DNA of 6,292 nucleotides from Methanosarcinales archaeon (GTDB lineage: Archaea > Halobacteriota > Methanosarcinia > Methanosarcinales > Methanogasteraceae): contig JAUWCK010000068.1 in the NCBI GenBank assembly GCA_030609345.1, positions 1-6,292 on the forward strand, in the 5' to 3' direction. Below, one piece after another: positions 4,264-6,292 of this stretch. Both the position numbers and the translations under genes were made by a program. The notes beneath the pieces are model-generated. The model worked only from the letters and a program-made list of their open reading frames with translations, made no database searches and had not been told where the DNA came from. Numbering within the stretch: position 1 is the stretch's first letter; every line of letters begins with the position of its first letter.

Positions 4264-6292
4264 TGGCAGAATTAGTAGGGGCGGTTGCGGTCGCCGGAGG
4301 CGGCATCGCTGGTATCCAGTCAGCGCTCGATCTTGCTGACAGCGGGCTCAAGGTCTACCTGATCGAGTCGACCCCGTCGATCGGCGGAGTGATGGCGCAG
4401 CTCGACAAGACATTCCCGACGCTCGACTGTTCGATGTGCACGCTCTCGCCAAAGCTTGCAGAGGCGTCAAGACATCCGAATATCGAACTCATGACCTACA
4501 GCGAGATCAAGGAGATATCGGGAACCGCGGGCAACTTCGAGGTCACTGTAACGAGAAAAGCAACGTTTGTTGATCCTGACAAGTGCACCGCGTGTGAACT
4601 CTGTCTTGCCAAGTGCCCCGCAAAGGTTCTTGACGAGTACAACGCCGGAATGAGCAAGAGAAAGGCGATCTACCTTCCGTTCCCGCAGGCAGTGCCAAGG
4701 GTGATGACGATCGATGCCGAGCACTGTCTCTATCTGACAAAGGGCAAGTGCGGCAACTGCAAGAAGGTCTGTGAGAACGACGCGATCGACTACGAGATGA
4801 AGGACAAGGATGAGGTGATCAACGTCGGATCAGTCATCCTCTCGACAGGATTTACGCCGTTTGACCCGACCGAACTTGAGCAGTACCATTATGAGCACCC
4901 CGATGTCGTGACATCTCTTGAGTTCGAGCGGCTCCTCTCCTCATCAGGTCCGTATGTGGGTCATGTGAAGATGGCGAACGGCGAAACTCCGAAGAAGATC
5001 GCATGGCTCCAGTGCATCGGCTCACGCAATCCCGAGATCGGGCGTCCGAACTGCTCTGCGGTCTGCTGCATGTACGCAACCAAGGAAGCGATGGTCGCGA
5101 TGGAGCACGACTCGGAACTCGAGACCACGATCTTTAACATCGATGTGCGGGCGTTCGGAAAGGGATTTGAGCAGTTCTACCAGCGTGCGAAGAACGAGAA
5201 AGGGACCAGGTTCATCCGCTCACGCCCATCAGGCGTTGACATCGATCCGGTCACAAACAGGCTCTCGGTACGTTACGAGGTCGAGGGATCGACCGAGACA
5301 GCGTGCGAGGAGTTTGATATGGTTGTGCTCTCGATCGGTCTCACGCCGTCCGAATCGAGCAAGAAGCTCGCGGAGATTGCAGGTGTCGAGATGGACGAGT
5401 ACGGAAACATCACAACCGCAATCGATGCGCCGATGACGACAAGCGTTCCCGGAATCTTTGCATGTGGCACGATCGTTGCGCCAAAGGACATACCTGACAC
5501 GGTGGCGGACGCATCAGGCGCAGCATCGAAGGCACACTCGATCCTTGCGTCGGCGCGTGGAACACTCGTAACCGAGCGGACGTATCCGCCTGAGAAGGAC
5601 ATAACAGACGAAGAACCGAGAATCGGGGTTGTCGTCTGCGACTGCGGAATTAACATCGCATCCGTTGTGAACGTTCCTTCGGTCGTAGAGTACGTAAATA
5701 CCCTGCCTCATGTGGTTCATGCTTATGAGCAGACGTATGCGTGCTCAACAGACTCACTCGACAACATAAAGGATGTAATCAAGGAACATAACCTGAATCG
5801 GGTCGTTGTAGCCTCGTGTACCCCGCGAACACACGAACCGCTCTTCCAGGACACGTGCAGAGACGCGGGGCTAAACCCGTACCTCTTTGAACTCGCAAAC
5901 ATCAGGGAGCACTGCTCGTGGGTGCACCAGCAGGAGCCGGAACTGGCTACCGAGAAGGCAAAAGACATCATCAGGATGAGCGTTGCACGGGTTGCACTTC
6001 TCGATCCGCTCTATACCCAGAAACTCGACTTCAACCACGGAGGGCTCGTCATCGGCGGCGGTGTTGCAGGCATGACCGCAGCACTCGATATTGCTGAGAA
6101 GGGCTTTACGACACACCTCATTGAGAGGGAACCGGAACTCGGAGGTCTTCTCAGGACATTCACGAGACTTCAGGACGGAAGAACGACAAGCGAAATCCTT
6201 GATCCGATGATTGCGGCTGTTAAGAGTAACCCTAATCTCACAGTCTACACAGGCACAACGCTTGACGAGGTCGAGGGTGCGATGGGTCGCTT
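4263..6292 (+). CDS. hdrA: Tandem-fused HdrA (two HdrA units), FAD/iron-sulfur electron-distributing subunit, 3' truncated by window
   Basis: 676 codons are visible, open to the window edge. HdrA is the FAD/Fe-S subunit that passes, and in methanogens bifurcates, electrons between a donor, ferredoxin and HdrBC. Unit 1 (about 1-440) has the FAD motif GGGIAG (12-17), DCSMCTLSPK (55-64), an inserted ferredoxin pair (C108/111/114/118 and C155/163/166/170), QCIGSR plus CSAVCC (C251, C264, C268, C269) and a second nucleotide-binding half ending in GIFACGT (397-403). It lacks the HdrA N-terminal domain. Unit 2 begins near 453 with that domain: VCDCG (C459, C461), YACS (C494), ASCTPRTHEP (C519), IREHCSWVH (C551). 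A second FAD motif GGGVAG (598-603) follows, but TTSEILDP (641-648) stands where unit 1 has DCSMCTLSP. The ATG overlaps the hdrB stop by 1 nt, with GGGGGTGG at 4249-4256. No internal stop or frameshift was found. Unit 1 alone also resembles QmoA in size and domain content. Confidence 0.93.
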   Translation, partial: MAELVGAVAVAGGGIAGIQSALDLADSGLKVYLIESTPSIGGVMAQLDKTFPTLDCSMCTLSPKLAEASRHPNIELMTYSEIKEISGTAGNFEVTVTRKATFVDPDKCTACELCLAKCPAKVLDEYNAGMSKRKAIYLPFPQAVPRVMTIDAEHCLYLTKGKCGNCKKVCENDAIDYEMKDKDEVINVGSVILSTGFTPFDPTELEQYHYEHPDVVTSLEFERLLSSSGPYVGHVKMANGETPKKIAWLQCIGSRNPEIGRPNCSAVCCMYATKEAMVAMEHDSELETTIFNIDVRAFGKGFEQFYQRAKNEKGTRFIRSRPSGVDIDPVTNRLSVRYEVEGSTETACEEFDMVVLSIGLTPSESSKKLAEIAGVEMDEYGNITTAIDAPMTTSVPGIFACGTIVAPKDIPDTVADASGAASKAHSILASARGTLVTERTYPPEKDITDEEPRIGVVVCDCGINIASVVNVPSVVEYVNTLPHVVHAYEQTYACSTDSLDNIKDVIKEHNLNRVVVASCTPRTHEPLFQDTCRDAGLNPYLFELANIREHCSWVHQQEPELATEKAKDIIRMSVARVALLDPLYTQKLDFNHGGLVIGGGVAGMTAALDIAEKGFTTHLIEREPELGGLLRTFTRLQDGRTTSEILDPMIAAVKSNPNLTVYTGTTLDEVEGAMGR

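Noticed and set aside
1..6292. CRISPR arrays, insertion sequences, phage genes or integration sites
   Set aside because: No regularly spaced repeats, transposase motifs or att-like duplications were seen.

Overview
The window looks archaeal, most likely from the methanogen / anaerobic alkane-oxidiser / Archaeoglobus side of the Euryarchaeota. The evidence is an archaeal-type RNase HII, a heterodisulfide reductase (Hdr) gene cluster of the cytoplasmic HdrABC kind, BRE/TATA-like promoters in place of convincing bacterial ones, and strong Shine-Dalgarno sites (AGGTGA, GGAGG) combined with start/stop overlaps. The species cannot be named from the sequence alone. Base composition is moderately GC-rich in genes, with AT-rich promoter patches.

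Layout. Positions 2-331 (+) hold the C-terminal 109 codons of a cysteine-containing protein that resembles a V4R-type small-molecule-binding domain. Positions 332-724 have no convincing gene. They carry a 14-bp perfect palindrome, two mutually exclusive small hairpins and a terminator-like stem-loop followed by a T-run. Positions 725-1366 (-) encode a complete RNase HII that appears to be read from a nearly leaderless transcript. Positions 1367-1761 are a divergent intergenic region. It contains promoter-like AT boxes for both directions, two inverted repeats, and a tandem imperfect repeat (CTTGACAT..GAAAC, twice) placed directly on and upstream of the BRE/TATA of the rightward operon.

Positions 1762-6292 (+) form one tightly coupled operon of four genes with overlaps of 8, 4 and 1 nt. 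The first is an HdrC-HdrB fusion (HdrD-like, 361 aa). It is followed by a separate HdrC (175 aa), a separate HdrB (299 aa) and an HdrA that runs off the right edge after 676 codons. Cysteine patterns are intact: the fusion and the split pair each carry two CxxCxxCxxxC ferredoxin motifs and two complete CCG motifs.

The most interesting point is the HdrA. It is a tandem fusion of two HdrA units whose visible parts look complementary. The first unit lacks the usual HdrA N-terminal iron-sulfur domain but keeps the DCSMC motif and the FAD-proximal cysteine cluster. The second unit starts with that N-terminal domain but has lost the cysteines of the DCSxC motif. The operon therefore encodes two HdrBC-like modules (one fused, one split) for a two-unit HdrA. 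This suggests a soluble, built-in asymmetric HdrA dimer with a different HdrBC arm on each half, in place of the symmetric (HdrABC)2 of hydrogenotrophic methanogens. Its disulfide or other substrate and its electron donor are not shown in the window; a partner such as MvhD, FrhB or a ferredoxin may lie further downstream.
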